Assembly: GCF_012927105.1 (NCBI RefSeq)
Contig: NZ_JABBFV010000010.1
Span: 91,317-155,316, forward strand
Origin: Sphingobium psychrophilum
GTDB lineage: Bacteria > Pseudomonadota > Alphaproteobacteria > Sphingomonadales > Sphingomonadaceae
Direction of reading: 5' to 3'
DNA length: 64,000 nucleotides
The notes beneath the pieces are model-generated. The model saw nothing but the letters and a program-made list of their open reading frames with translations. It ran no database searches and was not told the origin of the DNA. Of the stretch, positions 8,529 through 17,034 are shown piece after piece (positions within the stretch are counted from its first letter, which is position 1; the number at the start of each line of letters is the position of its first letter). A program made the position numbers and the translations under genes.

Positions 8529-8654
8529 ATGGCTCGCAGGAAAGCACGGCGCACCCGTCGCCGCCCGCCCTGGTGGTTCATGCCCGCCGTCATGTCCGGC
8601 CTCGCCGCCGCCGCCGCCGGTCTGTCCGCGGTGATGATGACCGTCGTAGAATAA
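8529..8654 (+). CDS. Small membrane protein (41 aa)
   Basis: A 41-residue protein beginning MARRKARRTRRRPPWWFMPA: a strongly basic head followed by one Ala-rich hydrophobic segment (about residues 17-38), an N-in single-pass topology. An excellent ribosome-binding sequence, GAAGAAGGAG, lies 7 bases before the ATG, which is the main support. Function unknown; it lies between a two-TM hypothetical and the antiporter gene. Confidence 0.55.
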   Translation: MARRKARRTRRRPPWWFMPAVMSGLAAAAAGLSAVMMTVVE

Positions 8655-8721
8655 TCATGTTAGACTGCCCGGCGGCTCGGTTGAACCCGCGCCGTCGGCA
8701 GCCGCGTATCGAAAGCCACCC

Positions 8722-10359
8722 ATGCCCCATCACACGCCCCTCATAGGCACTATCGTCGCCGGCCTTGTCGTCGCCTTCATCATGGGCGCCATCGCCCATC
8801 GCCTCAAACTCTCGCCGCTGGTCGGCTATCTCGTCGCCGGCATCATCGTTGGTCCCTTCACCCCCGGCTTCGTCGCCGATGCGGGGCTGGCCAACGAACT
8901 GGCCGAAATCGGCGTCATCCTGCTGATGTTCGGCGTCGGCCTGCATTTCTCGCTCAAGGATCTTCTGTCGGTCAAGAATATCGCGGTCCCCGGCGCGCTG
9001 GTGCAGATCGCGGTCGCAACCTTGCTCGGCATGGGCTTGTCTCACCTCATGGGATGGCCGCTGATGGGCGGGATCGTGTTCGGCCTCGCGCTCTCGGTCG
9101 CCAGTACCGTCGTGCTGCTGCGCGCCCTCCAGGGGGCCAATCTGGTCGAAACCCGGCGCGGCCGAATCGCGGTCGGCTGGCTGATCGTGGAGGATCTGAT
9201 GATGGTCCTCGCGCTCGTCCTGCTGCCCGCGCTGGCCGCCGTCATGAACGATGCGGATTCAGGGGCCGGGGCATCTGCGCTCATCGCGCCGCTGGTCGGC
9301 ACCCTGCTCAAGGTCGCGGGCTTCGTCGCGCTGATGCTGGTAGTGGGCCGCCGCGTCATCCCCTGGGCGCTGCACTGGGTCGTCCACACCGGATCGCGCG
9401 AGCTGTTCCGCCTCGCCGTCCTGGCCATCGCGCTGGGCGTGGCATTCGGCGCGGCCTATGCGTTCGACGTGTCGTTCGCCCTGGGCGCTTTCTTCGCCGG
9501 CATGATCTTGGGCGAAACCCCCTTGAGTCGCCGCGCGACCGAAGAAACCCTCCCCCTGCGCGACGCCTTCGCCGTGCTGTTCTTCGTGTCGGTGGGCATG
9601 TTGTTCAACCCCAGCGTGCTGTGGGAACAGCCGCTGCCGCTGCTGGCTACCGTCGCGATCATCGTCGTTGGCAAATCGATCGCCGCTTATGCGATCGTTC
9701 GCCTGTTCCGCTACCCCAACGACACCGCGCTGACCATCGCGGTCAGCCTGGCGCAGATCGGAGAATTTTCGTTCATCCTGGCCTCGCTCGGCGCAGGGCT
9801 TGGCGTCCTCCCCGCCGACGCCCGCGACCTGATCCTTGCCGGTGCGATCGTGTCGATCTTCCTCAATCCAATCCTCTTTTCGTTGGTCGTGCGCGACCGC
9901 AAGCAGGAGGAGGTGGACGATGAGGCCGCACGGGTCGCCGCGGCTGGGCCGGCGGTCGGCCACATCATCCTCATCGGCTATGGCCGGGTGGGCAAGCTGA
10001 TCGCGCTCGGCCTCACCCAGCGCGACATCCCCTTCATCGTGATAGAGGATGACCCCGAAAAGGCGGAAGAGGCGCAGGAGGCCGGCCTGTCCGTCGTGCG
10101 CGGCAATGCGCTGGAGGACCGCAATCTCAACGCCGCCGGCGTGACCAAGGCGCGCCGCCTGCTGATCGCGGTGCCCGAAGGCTTTGAGGGCGGGGCGATC
10201 CACGAACATGCCCGCCATCTCAATCCCGATCTGGATGTCGTCGCCCGCGCGCACAGCGATGCAGAGGTCGATTATCTCCAGGGCCTGGGCGTCCCTCATG
10301 TCGTGATGGGCGAACGCGAACTGGCGAGCCGGATGCTGAAGCTCTGCGGGGCGGCCTAG
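8722..10359 (+). CDS. ybaL: KefB/YbaL-type monovalent cation:proton antiporter
   Basis: A 545-residue CPA2-family transporter. The N-terminal ~385 residues are a Na+/H+-exchanger domain with about 12 membrane segments. The C-terminal part holds a TrkA-N (RCK) Rossmann domain beginning HIILIGYGRVGKLIALGL near residue 413, which binds a nucleotide to gate transport. Length and order match YbaL/RosB-like K+ or Na+ efflux proteins rather than KefC, which needs an ancillary flavoprotein; none is adjacent. Its stop overlaps the convergent photolyase stop by four bases. Confidence 0.88.
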   Translation: MPHHTPLIGTIVAGLVVAFIMGAIAHRLKLSPLVGYLVAGIIVGPFTPGFVADAGLANELAEIGVILLMFGVGLHFSLKDLLSVKNIAVPGALVQIAVATLLGMGLSHLMGWPLMGGIVFGLALSVASTVVLLRALQGANLVETRRGRIAVGWLIVEDLMMVLALVLLPALAAVMNDADSGAGASALIAPLVGTLLKVAGFVALMLVVGRRVIPWALHWVVHTGSRELFRLAVLAIALGVAFGAAYAFDVSFALGAFFAGMILGETPLSRRATEETLPLRDAFAVLFFVSVGMLFNPSVLWEQPLPLLATVAIIVVGKSIAAYAIVRLFRYPNDTALTIAVSLAQIGEFSFILASLGAGLGVLPADARDLILAGAIVSIFLNPILFSLVVRDRKQEEVDDEAARVAAAGPAVGHIILIGYGRVGKLIALGLTQRDIPFIVIEDDPEKAEEAQEAGLSVVRGNALEDRNLNAAGVTKARRLLIAVPEGFEGGAIHEHARHLNPDLDVVARAHSDAEVDYLQGLGVPHVVMGERELASRMLKLCGAA

Positions 10360-11894
10360 TCGAGTGAAGACAGGAACCGCGCCGCCTGTTCCCGCGTGGC
10401 GGCGCGGTCCTGCTCGTCCATCCTAGCCCAGTTGCGGTACGGCATGGCGAGCCGGACATTGCGTCTCAGCAACGGCTCGTTGCGCGCCAGAAAATCCCAG
10501 TAAAGCGCGTTGAACGGGCAGGCATCCTCGCCGACCCGCTGCTTCACGTCATAGCGGCATGTGCCGCAATAATCCGACATCCGATTGATGTAAGCGCCGC
10601 CCGCGGCATAGGGTTTCGACGCCAGCAGGCCGCCATCGGCGAACTGGCTCATGCCGATCGTGTTGGGCAGCTCGACCCATTCATAAGCATCGGCATAGAC
10701 TTCCAGATACCAGACATGGACCTGATGCGGGTCGATGCCCGCCAGCATCGCGAAATTGCCGGTAATCATTAGCCGCTGGATATGATGGGCATAGGCATGG
10801 TCGATCGTCTGGCCGATCGCCTGGGCCATGCAATGCATGTCCGTCTCGCCGGTCCAGTAAAAGCCGGGGAGGGGGCGGGTGGCCCCCAGCGCGTTGCGCC
10901 GCGCATAGTCCGGCCCCTCATGCCAATAGATGCCGCGCACATATTCGCGCCAGCCGATGATCTGTCGGATGAACCCTTCCGCGCAATTGAGCGGCACCTT
11001 TCCCGCCCGATAACGCGCCTCGACTTCCCGGCACAGCGCCAGCGGATCGAGCAGCCCGGCATTGATATAGGGCGACAGGATCGAATGCCACAGGAACGGC
11101 TCGTCCGTCAGCATCGCGTCCTGATAATCGCCGAACCGCGGCAGCGCCTCGTCCAGAAAGCGCCGCTGTTGCCGCATCGCGTCCTCATGCGTCACCGCGA
11201 AATGGAAATGGCCCAGGCTGCCGATATGATCGGCAAACCGCTCCGCCACGATTCCCAGCACATCCTGCGTGATCGCATCGGGACGAATGCGGATCGGCTG
11301 TGGCATCAGCAAGTCGCGCCCCGGCGCTGGTTTGCGATTGTCCGCGTCGTAATTCCATTCGCCGCCTTCGGGCTTGCCCTCCGCCGTCATCAGCAGGCCG
11401 GTCTTGCGCCGCATGTCGCGATAGAAATACTCCATCCGCAACTGCTTGCGCGCGGCTGCCCAGGTGTCGAACTCCGCATGGGAGCACAGGAAGCGATCAT
11501 CCTCATGGATCACAACCGGCAGCCCAAAGCGCGTCTCCCACGCCTCCAGCATCGCCTGCACCCGCCATTCCCCGGCCTCGGTGACGTGAATGGCGGCCGG
11601 CTTGTGCCGCTCCACGGCGCGGGCGACTTCGCTGGTGAAGCTGCCGCTATTGGCGGGATCGTCCAGCGTCACATAATCGACGGTCCACCCCATCGCGCGC
11701 AACCGATCGGCATGATGGCGCATCGCGGACAGGATGAAGGCGATCTTGGCCTTGTGATGGCGGACATAGCTGGTTTCGTCCGCCACCTCCATCATCAGCA
11801 CGACGCTGCGCGCCTTGTCGGCTGCGCGCAGCGACGCGATGTCGGGCGTCAACTGGTCGCCCATTATAGGAATAAGCAAAGGGCCGTCGGTCAT
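10356..11894 (-). CDS. Fe-S cluster photolyase/cryptochrome (FeS-BCP, PhrB-like)
   Basis: A 512-residue member of the 'deoxyribodipyrimidine photolyase-related' group, typified by Agrobacterium PhrB, a (6-4) photolyase with a 4Fe-4S cluster and a lumazine antenna. Cys443, Cys446 and Cys459 (YCGTCRYDV and DACPFN) plus a Cys near 354 (TDMHCMAQ) reproduce the spacing of the four cluster ligands in PhrB (350, 438, 441, 454). It likely repairs (6-4) photoproducts with blue light. The gene converges on the antiporter with a four-base overlap. A purely signalling cryptochrome role cannot be excluded. Confidence 0.9.
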   Translation of the reverse strand: MTDGPLLIPIMGDQLTPDIASLRAADKARSVVLMMEVADETSYVRHHKAKIAFILSAMRHHADRLRAMGWTVDYVTLDDPANSGSFTSEVARAVERHKPAAIHVTEAGEWRVQAMLEAWETRFGLPVVIHEDDRFLCSHAEFDTWAAARKQLRMEYFYRDMRRKTGLLMTAEGKPEGGEWNYDADNRKPAPGRDLLMPQPIRIRPDAITQDVLGIVAERFADHIGSLGHFHFAVTHEDAMRQQRRFLDEALPRFGDYQDAMLTDEPFLWHSILSPYINAGLLDPLALCREVEARYRAGKVPLNCAEGFIRQIIGWREYVRGIYWHEGPDYARRNALGATRPLPGFYWTGETDMHCMAQAIGQTIDHAYAHHIQRLMITGNFAMLAGIDPHQVHVWYLEVYADAYEWVELPNTIGMSQFADGGLLASKPYAAGGAYINRMSDYCGTCRYDVKQRVGEDACPFNALYWDFLARNEPLLRRNVRLAMPYRNWARMDEQDRAATREQAARFLSSLD

Positions 11895-11946
11895 GCGGGA
11901 TGCAATGAATGACGGCCCTGTTGGCTCCTAGCTGTCTTAAAGGGAT

Positions 11947-13737
11947 TTAACCCCGGCTGCGCGGCGGGCCCTTGCGCGGGCCACCAGCGCCTGCACCCTT
12001 GAACGGGCGCGGGCTATGCGGCGCAGCGCCACCGCGCGAACCGGCACCCGGACCGCCGCGGGGCGGACCGCTGCGGTTGGGGCGGGCGTCGTTGGACGGG
12101 CGCAGCTGGCGACGATTTTCCCGTGCTTCCTCGCGGGGTGCGCCGTCAACGGGATCGAACATCACGTCCGCACCCTCGTCACCCGCCTCGCCGGAACGAC
12201 GCACAGCCGCCAGGAACTTGGCCGAAATCGCCTTGGGGATTTCGAACATCGTTTCACTGGCGGTGATGCGGATCGCGCCGATATCGCCGCGCGACACATG
12301 GCCACGACGGCAGATCAGCGGCAAAATCCAGCGCGGATCGGCATTCTGGGTGCGGCCGATATTCATGCGGAACCACTGGGTATCCTCAAAGCCCGGACGC
12401 GGTCCGTCACGGCGCGCCGGCGCTTCGCTGGCGTCCAGCAATTCTTCGGGCGCGGGCATGGCGGATCGGGCGCTCTTCACCAGCATCGCGGCGATTTCCT
12501 TGGCGCTCTTGGCCTCCAGCAACTCGGCACCCAGCGCCCAGTCGGACTCTTCCAGTTCCACCGGCGCCAGCAACTGCGCGCGCAGACGCTCGCCATCCTG
12601 CTGGGCAATCGCTTCCTTGCTCGGCGCTGTCGTCCATTCGACCGGGATCTTCGCGCCCTTCAGCATCGATTCGACGCGGCGGCGACGCGGATAGGGCACG
12701 ATCAGCACGGCCGTTCCCTTCTTACCCGCGCGACCGGTGCGGCCCGACCGATGCTGCATCGTCTCGGCGTCGCGCGGCAACTCGACATGGACCACCAAGG
12801 TCAGCGAGGGCAGATCGATGCCACGCGCCGCGACGTCGGTCGCCACGCACACCCGCGCCCGCTTGTCGCGCAACGCCTGCAACGCCTGGTTACGCTCATT
12901 CTGGCTATGCTCGCCCGACAGCGCCACGACGGCAAAGCCACGCTCGGTCAGGCTGGCATGCAGGTGGCGGACATTGTCGCGCGTGGCGCAGAACAGCATG
13001 GCCGTTTCCGCCTCATGGAAGCGCAACAGATTGACGACGCTGTTCTCGATGTCGGCCGGCGCCACGGTCATCGCCTGATAGCTGATATCGCCATGGCCGC
13101 GCTCACCGGCGGCCGACGTGATCTGGAATGCGTCCTTCTGGTAACGGCGGGCCAACTGCACGATCGGCTTGGGCATGGTCGCCGAAAACAGCAGGGTGCG
13201 ACGGCCATCGGGCGTGGCGTCGAGAATGCCTTCCAGGTCTTCGCGGAAACCCATGTCGAGCATCTCGTCCGCTTCGTCCAGCACGGCGGTCTTGAGCGCC
13301 GACAGGTCGAGCGCGCCACGCTCCAGATGGTCGCGCAGACGGCCCGGCGTGCCGACCACGATATGCGCACCCTGCGCCAGGGCGCGGCGTTCCTTGGCGG
13401 CGTCCATGCCGCCGACGCAGGTGGCGATGCGGGCGCGGGCGCCAGCATAGAGCCATTCCAGCTCGCGGCTGACCTGCAACGCCAGTTCGCGCGTCGGCGC
13501 GATCACCAGCGCCAGTGGCCAGGCGGCCGGGGGCAGCCGATCGGCGTCGCCCAGCAATTCGCTGGCCATGGCCAGGCCGAACGCGACGGTCTTGCCCGAA
13601 CCAGTCTGCGCCGACACGATCAGGTCGCGGCCAAAGGCCTCTTCCTGCGTCACTTCGGACTGGACCGGGGTCAGCGCTTCATAGCCCTTGGTGGTCAGCG
13701 CCTGGGCGAGCAGGGGGTGGAGAGTGTCAAATGCCAT
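11947..13737 (-). CDS. DEAD-box ATP-dependent RNA helicase with DbpA-type RNA-binding domain
   Basis: A 596-residue helicase. Motif I AQTGSGKT is at residues 43-50, DEAD near 153, SAT near 180 and HRSGRTGR near 326, giving both RecA-like domains. Residues about 480-545 form a DbpA-like RNA-recognition domain (the WFRMNIGR and RRGHVSRGDIGAIRI region). The last ~45 residues are Gly/Arg/Pro-rich, a likely disordered RNA-binding tail. It probably acts in ribosome assembly or RNA decay. ATG at 13737 fits the family N-terminus. Confidence 0.92.
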   Translation of the reverse strand: MAFDTLHPLLAQALTTKGYEALTPVQSEVTQEEAFGRDLIVSAQTGSGKTVAFGLAMASELLGDADRLPPAAWPLALVIAPTRELALQVSRELEWLYAGARARIATCVGGMDAAKERRALAQGAHIVVGTPGRLRDHLERGALDLSALKTAVLDEADEMLDMGFREDLEGILDATPDGRRTLLFSATMPKPIVQLARRYQKDAFQITSAAGERGHGDISYQAMTVAPADIENSVVNLLRFHEAETAMLFCATRDNVRHLHASLTERGFAVVALSGEHSQNERNQALQALRDKRARVCVATDVAARGIDLPSLTLVVHVELPRDAETMQHRSGRTGRAGKKGTAVLIVPYPRRRRVESMLKGAKIPVEWTTAPSKEAIAQQDGERLRAQLLAPVELEESDWALGAELLEAKSAKEIAAMLVKSARSAMPAPEELLDASEAPARRDGPRPGFEDTQWFRMNIGRTQNADPRWILPLICRRGHVSRGDIGAIRITASETMFEIPKAISAKFLAAVRRSGEAGDEGADVMFDPVDGAPREEARENRRQLRPSNDARPNRSGPPRGGPGAGSRGGAAPHSPRPFKGAGAGGPRKGPPRSRG

Positions 13738-13927
13738 GTTCTTGTTTTTCCATCGGATAAAGCGACCCGCCTTCTTCCGACGGAATCAACATAACCTTTC
13801 TCGCTGCCGCGTGAGCGCGATCAGCCGGTGCGTCAGGTCATCTCGCACCCGTTCAGGTTGGTAATCCAACCGCCGCTTGTTCAGAGCGGCCAGGGAAGCA
13901 GGCAAAATGCCTGTCTCCCAAATAAGA

Positions 13928-13962
13928 AAGCCTCCTTCCCGCGTTCCCGAGGAAGGAGGCTT
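13928..13962 (-). terminator. Rho-independent terminator of rplK-rplA
   Basis: A 12-bp perfect stem, AAGCCTCCTTCC/GGAAGGAGGCTT, with an 11-base loop. On the minus strand it is followed by a T-rich run (TTCTTATTT). It lies just past the rplA stop at 13986. Confidence 0.9.
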
Positions 13963-13985
13963 GCCCTAATAGTATAGCATGAAGA

Positions 13986-14684
13986 TCAGACGGCGGCGAC
14001 TTCCGCCACATCGACCTTCACGCCTGGACCCATCGAGGACGACAGGGCGATCTTGCGGACATATTTGCCCTTCGAACCGGTCGGCTTCGCCTTGACGATC
14101 GCATCGACGAAGGCGTCGAAATTCCGGCGAAGATCTTCGGCCGAGAAGCTCGACTTGCCCAGGCCCGCATGGATGATGCCAGCCTTTTCGACGCGGAATT
14201 CGATCTGGCCACCCTTGGCGGCCTTCACGGCTTCGGCGACGTTCGGCGTCACAGTGCCCAGCTTCGGGTTCGGCATCAGGCCCTTTGGACCCAGCACCTT
14301 ACCCAGGCGACCGACCAGGCCCATCATGTCCGGCGTCGCAATAACGCGCTGGAAATCGATGTTGCCGGCCTGGATCGACTCCAGCAGATCCTCGGCGCCC
14401 ACGATGTCGGCGCCGGCGTCGAGCGCCTGCTGAGCCTTGTCGTTGCGGGCGAACACGGCGACGCGAACGTCCTTGCCGGTGCCTGCGGGCAGGGTGACGA
14501 CGCCACGGACCATCTGGTCGGCGTGACGGGGATCGACGCCCAGGTTGATCGCGATTTCGACGCTTTCGTCGAACTTGGCGGTGGCGTGGGTCTTGATCAG
14601 GCCCAGCGCCTCGTTGACGCCGTGCAGCTTTTCGCGGTCAACCGCGGTGGCCAGGGCCTTCGCCTTCTTGGTCAGCTTTGCCAT
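13986..14684 (-). CDS. rplA: 50S ribosomal protein uL1
   Basis: A 232-residue uL1, component of the ribosome L1 stalk and, in many bacteria, autorepressor of the L11 operon. The family core is clear: [20 protein letters not shown] near residue 120 and the C-terminal [20 protein letters not shown]. The start at 14684 begins [12 protein letters not shown]; an open frame seven residues longer overlaps rplK and is rejected. rplK lies 4 bases upstream, so the pair is one unit ending at the terminator at 13928-13962. Confidence 0.97.
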   Translation of the reverse strand: MAKLTKKAKALATAVDREKLHGVNEALGLIKTHATAKFDESVEIAINLGVDPRHADQMVRGVVTLPAGTGKDVRVAVFARNDKAQQALDAGADIVGAEDLLESIQAGNIDFQRVIATPDMMGLVGRLGKVLGPKGLMPNPKLGTVTPNVAEAVKAAKGGQIEFRVEKAGIIHAGLGKSSFSAEDLRRNFDAFVDAIVKAKPTGSKGKYVRKIALSSSMGPGVKVDVAEVAAV

Positions 14685-14688
14685 GGTC

Positions 14689-15120
14689 TTAGCCCTCCAC
14701 CACATCGAGGCCCATCGCGCGAGCGGAGCCTTCGATGATCTTCGTTGCAGCGTCGATGTCGTTCGCGTTCAGATCGGCCATCTTGGCCTGCGCGACTTCG
14801 GCGAGCTGGGCGCGGGTGATCTTGCCGGCGACGATTTTGCCCGGTTCCTTGGAACCCGACTTCAGGTTGATCGCCTTCTTGATCAGGAAGGTGGCAGGCG
14901 GCTGCTTCATCGTGAAGGTGAAGCTGCGATCCGCATAGACCGTGATGATCGTCGGCAGGGGCGTGCCCTTGTCGACATTGGCGGTCTGCGCGTTGAACGC
15001 CTTGCAGAATTCCATGATGTTCACGCCGCGCTGACCCAGGGCTGGGCCGATTGGCGGGGCAGGCTTGGCGTCTCCGGCGGGCACCTGGAGCTTGATATAG
15101 CCCGTAATCTTCTTGGCCAT
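14689..15120 (-). CDS. rplK: 50S ribosomal protein uL11
   Basis: A 143-residue uL11, part of the GTPase-associated centre that binds 23S rRNA and is required for RelA activation. It has the invariant [20 protein letters not shown] near residues 17-36 and [17 protein letters not shown] near 85. The start at 15120 gives the family N-terminus [12 protein letters not shown]. It precedes rplA by 4 bases. Nearly 700 bases separate it from nusG, and its promoter should lie in 15121-15330. Confidence 0.97.
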   Translation of the reverse strand: MAKKITGYIKLQVPAGDAKPAPPIGPALGQRGVNIMEFCKAFNAQTANVDKGTPLPTIITVYADRSFTFTMKQPPATFLIKKAINLKSGSKEPGKIVAGKITRAQLAEVAQAKMADLNANDIDAATKIIEGSARAMGLDVVEG

Positions 15121-15392
15121 TGTCACTCACTCTATAGCTGGGCGCGTCCAAAGATACGCCCGGTTCAAGTTTAGCGGTCGAACGGCTGCCGTAAAAACAG
15201 CCTCCCGCATAGAATCCGGCCACCCAGGGGCAGCACGGAAGCGCGGGCCTATAGCGATGTTCGTTCAAAAAGGGAAGGGGGTCCGTCGGACTGGCGGGAA
15301 ATCGCTGCCAAGGCCCGCATGTCCAGTCCATCTTGCCTGCGCAAGCGAGCGGCGCAGCTCATTGTCTTCAACACGGCACCAGGGATGAACGG

Positions 15393-15470
15393 GTTCACGC
15401 GGAGGCGCGGAGACGCAGAGTGGCAGCTTCATTTCTCCGCGTCTCCGCGTTTCCGCGTCTCCGCGCGAAC
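15393..15470. repeat. GC-rich inverted repeat (family D)
   Basis: The left arm GGAGGCGCGGAGACGCAGAG and the right arm CTCCGCGTCTCCGCG, the latter partly duplicated (GTCTCCGCGTTTCCGCGTCTCCGCG), are bounded by GTTCACGC and GCGCGAAC. It could form a long imperfect hairpin. It occurs once in this window. Confidence 0.7.
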
Positions 15471-15628
15471 AAAATGGACGGTCGATGGCGGGATAATGCC
15501 ATCCGGGCTTGCCTCAATATTTTCCGCGCAGATGCGCAAAGGTCGCAGAGCCAGAAGAGGTGTCTTTGCGCCCTCCGCACGAACATTTCTCTAATATCAC
15601 AACGCGATGATGCTGACTTATGCGGCGG

Positions 15629-15694
15629 GTTCCCCGGCGAAGGCCGGGGTCCAGTTCTGACCGTAGGACTGGACCCCGGCCTTCGCCGGGGAAC
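15629..15694. repeat. Near-perfect extragenic palindrome, family C
   Basis: Arms of about 29 bases, GTTCCCCGGCGAAGGCCGGG... and its inverse ending GCCTTCGCCGGGGAAC, flank a short centre. A second diverged copy is at 61390-61478. This sequence type is widespread between genes in alphaproteobacteria. Confidence 0.88.
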
Positions 15695-15761
15695 AACACG
15701 CTATAGGTTCCTATCAATGCATCTTGGTATAACGCCGCCCCAGGCAAGGATCGCAAAAAGC

Positions 15762-15798
15762 AAAAAGGGTCGCCAACCCTGCGGCGGCGACCCTTTTT
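15762..15798 (-). terminator. Rho-independent terminator of secE-nusG
   Basis: Stem AAAAAGGGTCGCC/GGCGACCCTTTTT (13 bp) around an 11-base loop, with an AT tail on either side, 20 bases past the nusG stop. It would also work in the plus direction. Confidence 0.9.
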
Positions 15799-15818
15799 GA
15801 AATCCGTCCTGCGACCGG

Positions 15819-16355
15819 TTACTTCGACAGTTCGACCTGCTCGAAATCCAGTTCGACCGGGGTGGCGCGACCGAAGATCGACACCGACACCTTGACCCGG
15901 TTCTTTTCGAAATCCAGTTCCTCGACCACGCCGTTGAAGCTGGCGAAGGGGCCGTCCAGAACCTTGACGCTGTCGCCGATCTCGTAATCGACGCTGACCT
16001 TGTGCTTGGGCGCGGCTTCGGCTTCCTTGCGGGCACCGAAATAACGGGCGGCCTCGCCTTCGCTGATCGCCTGCGGCTTCCCCATCGATCCCAGAAAACC
16101 CGTCACCTTGGGGGTGTTCTTGATCAGATGGTAGATGTCGTCGTTCATCGCCAGCTTGGCCAGGACGTAGCCGGGCATGAACTTGCGCTCGACCTGGACC
16201 TTCTTGCCGCGCTTGACCTCGGTCACCGTTTCGACAGGCACTTCGACCTGTTCGACCAGTTGGGTAAGGCCCATGCGCTCGGCTTCGGACAGGATCGATT
16301 CCTTGACCTTGTTTTCGAAGCCCGAATAGGCGTGGATGATGTACCAGCGCGCCAT
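15819..16355 (-). CDS. nusG: Transcription termination/antitermination protein NusG
   Basis: A 178-residue NusG, which binds RNA polymerase and links it to Rho or the ribosome. The NGN domain begins ARWYIIHAYSGFENKVKESI, and the segment around KFMPGYVLAKLAMND is typical. The C-terminal KOW domain has GDSVKVLDGPFASFNGVVEE near residue 123. It follows secE by 104 bases, a spacer that contains two identical hairpins. Confidence 0.97.
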   Translation of the reverse strand: MARWYIIHAYSGFENKVKESILSEAERMGLTQLVEQVEVPVETVTEVKRGKKVQVERKFMPGYVLAKLAMNDDIYHLIKNTPKVTGFLGSMGKPQAISEGEAARYFGARKEAEAAPKHKVSVDYEIGDSVKVLDGPFASFNGVVEELDFEKNRVKVSVSIFGRATPVELDFEQVELSK

Positions 16356-16390
16356 GTTACCCTTTCAAAATCTCAATCAGGCCGGCCTTA

Positions 16391-16446
16391 GCGATTTACT
16401 TGAAAATCGCGCCAACAAAAACTCAAGCGATTTACTTGAAAATCGC
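16391..16446. repeat. Tandem pair of identical hairpins between secE and nusG
   Basis: The 20-base sequence GCGATTTACTTGAAAATCGC occurs twice (16391-16410 and 16427-16446), each copy a 7-bp stem GCGATTT/AAATCGC with a 6-base loop. Both are followed by a similar A-rich stretch (CAAAAACTCA), so a ~36-base unit is duplicated in tandem. It lies inside the secE-nusG transcript. Confidence 0.9.
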
Positions 16447-16459
16447 GGCACCCAAAAAC

Positions 16460-16666
16460 TCAGGCCCGGCCTGCCGCGACGCCCAGCAACCACTGGACGA
16501 TCGCACCGAAGAAGGTGTCGATGCCAAAGAAGAACAGGCCCAGCAGCGTAGTCATGATCACGACCATTACGCCGGTCATCATGGTTTCGCGGCCGGTGGG
16601 CCACACGATCTTCTTCGCCTCGGTCTGCACCTGATTGACGAATTCGCCGGGGGAAACCTTCGCCAT
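16460..16666 (-). CDS. secE: Preprotein translocase subunit SecE
   Basis: A 68-residue single-pass SecE, the clamp of the SecYEG channel. It has the amphipathic helix EFVNQVQTEAKKIVWPTGRE, whose K-x2-WP-x4-E is the family signature, followed by one membrane segment (about residues 30-58). ATG at 16666 was chosen over an upstream frame start at 16681. Its neighbours are tRNA-Trp upstream and nusG downstream, the standard order. Confidence 0.96.
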   Translation of the reverse strand: MAKVSPGEFVNQVQTEAKKIVWPTGRETMMTGVMVVIMTTLLGLFFFGIDTFFGAIVQWLLGVAAGRA

Positions 16667-16896
16667 CGCCTGCCTCTGCACTTCTTAAACCAACACCAAA
16701 TCGCGAAGCAACAGTCCGCCCTCCCGATCCCGCCCTATCAGGCGTCCGGGGGTGCGGCCACTTGCTCCGCGACCAAATTCGCCGGCCTGTTCGGCCGCGA
16801 TTTCTTAACCGGCGCCCGCTGGCCGCCACCTCGAAATCGCTCCGCCGCACTTAGCCGCGAACCCCAGCATATACAAGGGTTCGCGGCCAGTTCGCT

Positions 16897-16972
16897 TGGC
16901 AGGAGTGGAGGGACTCGAACCCACGGCATTCGGTTTTGGAGACCGACGCTCTACCAACTGAGCTACACTCCT
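16897..16972 (-). tRNA. tRNA-Trp (CCA)
   Basis: A 76-base tRNA on the minus strand. The acceptor stem is AGGAGTG/CACTCCT with discriminator G and an encoded CCA. The D arm contains AGCTCAGTTGGTAGAGC, the anticodon loop CTCCAAA gives anticodon CCA, and the T loop is GGTTCGAGTCC. It lies directly upstream of secE-nusG, where tRNA-Trp is usually found. Confidence 0.97.
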
Positions 16973-17034
16973 ACACTGGCCTAGCCAGCGAAGGAGGGCG
17001 CTTTAGCGCGGGCTGACGGGGAGGGCAAGCGCGA

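Larger units (their letters stand above)
15121..15818. other. 698-base spacer between nusG and rplK, rich in palindromes
   Basis: No protein gene is supported here. From right to left on the minus strand it holds the nusG terminator (15762-15798), a family C palindrome (15629-15694), a GC-rich family D inverted repeat (15393-15470), then about 250 bases that must contain the rplK promoter. secE-nusG and rplK-rplA are usually close neighbours, so this gap looks like the result of repeat accumulation. Confidence 0.7.

Noticed and set aside
15319..15800. Open frames in the nusG-rplK spacer
   Set aside because: They consist of repeat sequence translated in different frames, with no ribosome-binding sites or homology-like content.
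15121..15818. CRISPR array or riboswitch in the long spacer
   Set aside because: The repeats are inverted and of different kinds; there are no regularly spaced direct repeats and no recognisable aptamer.
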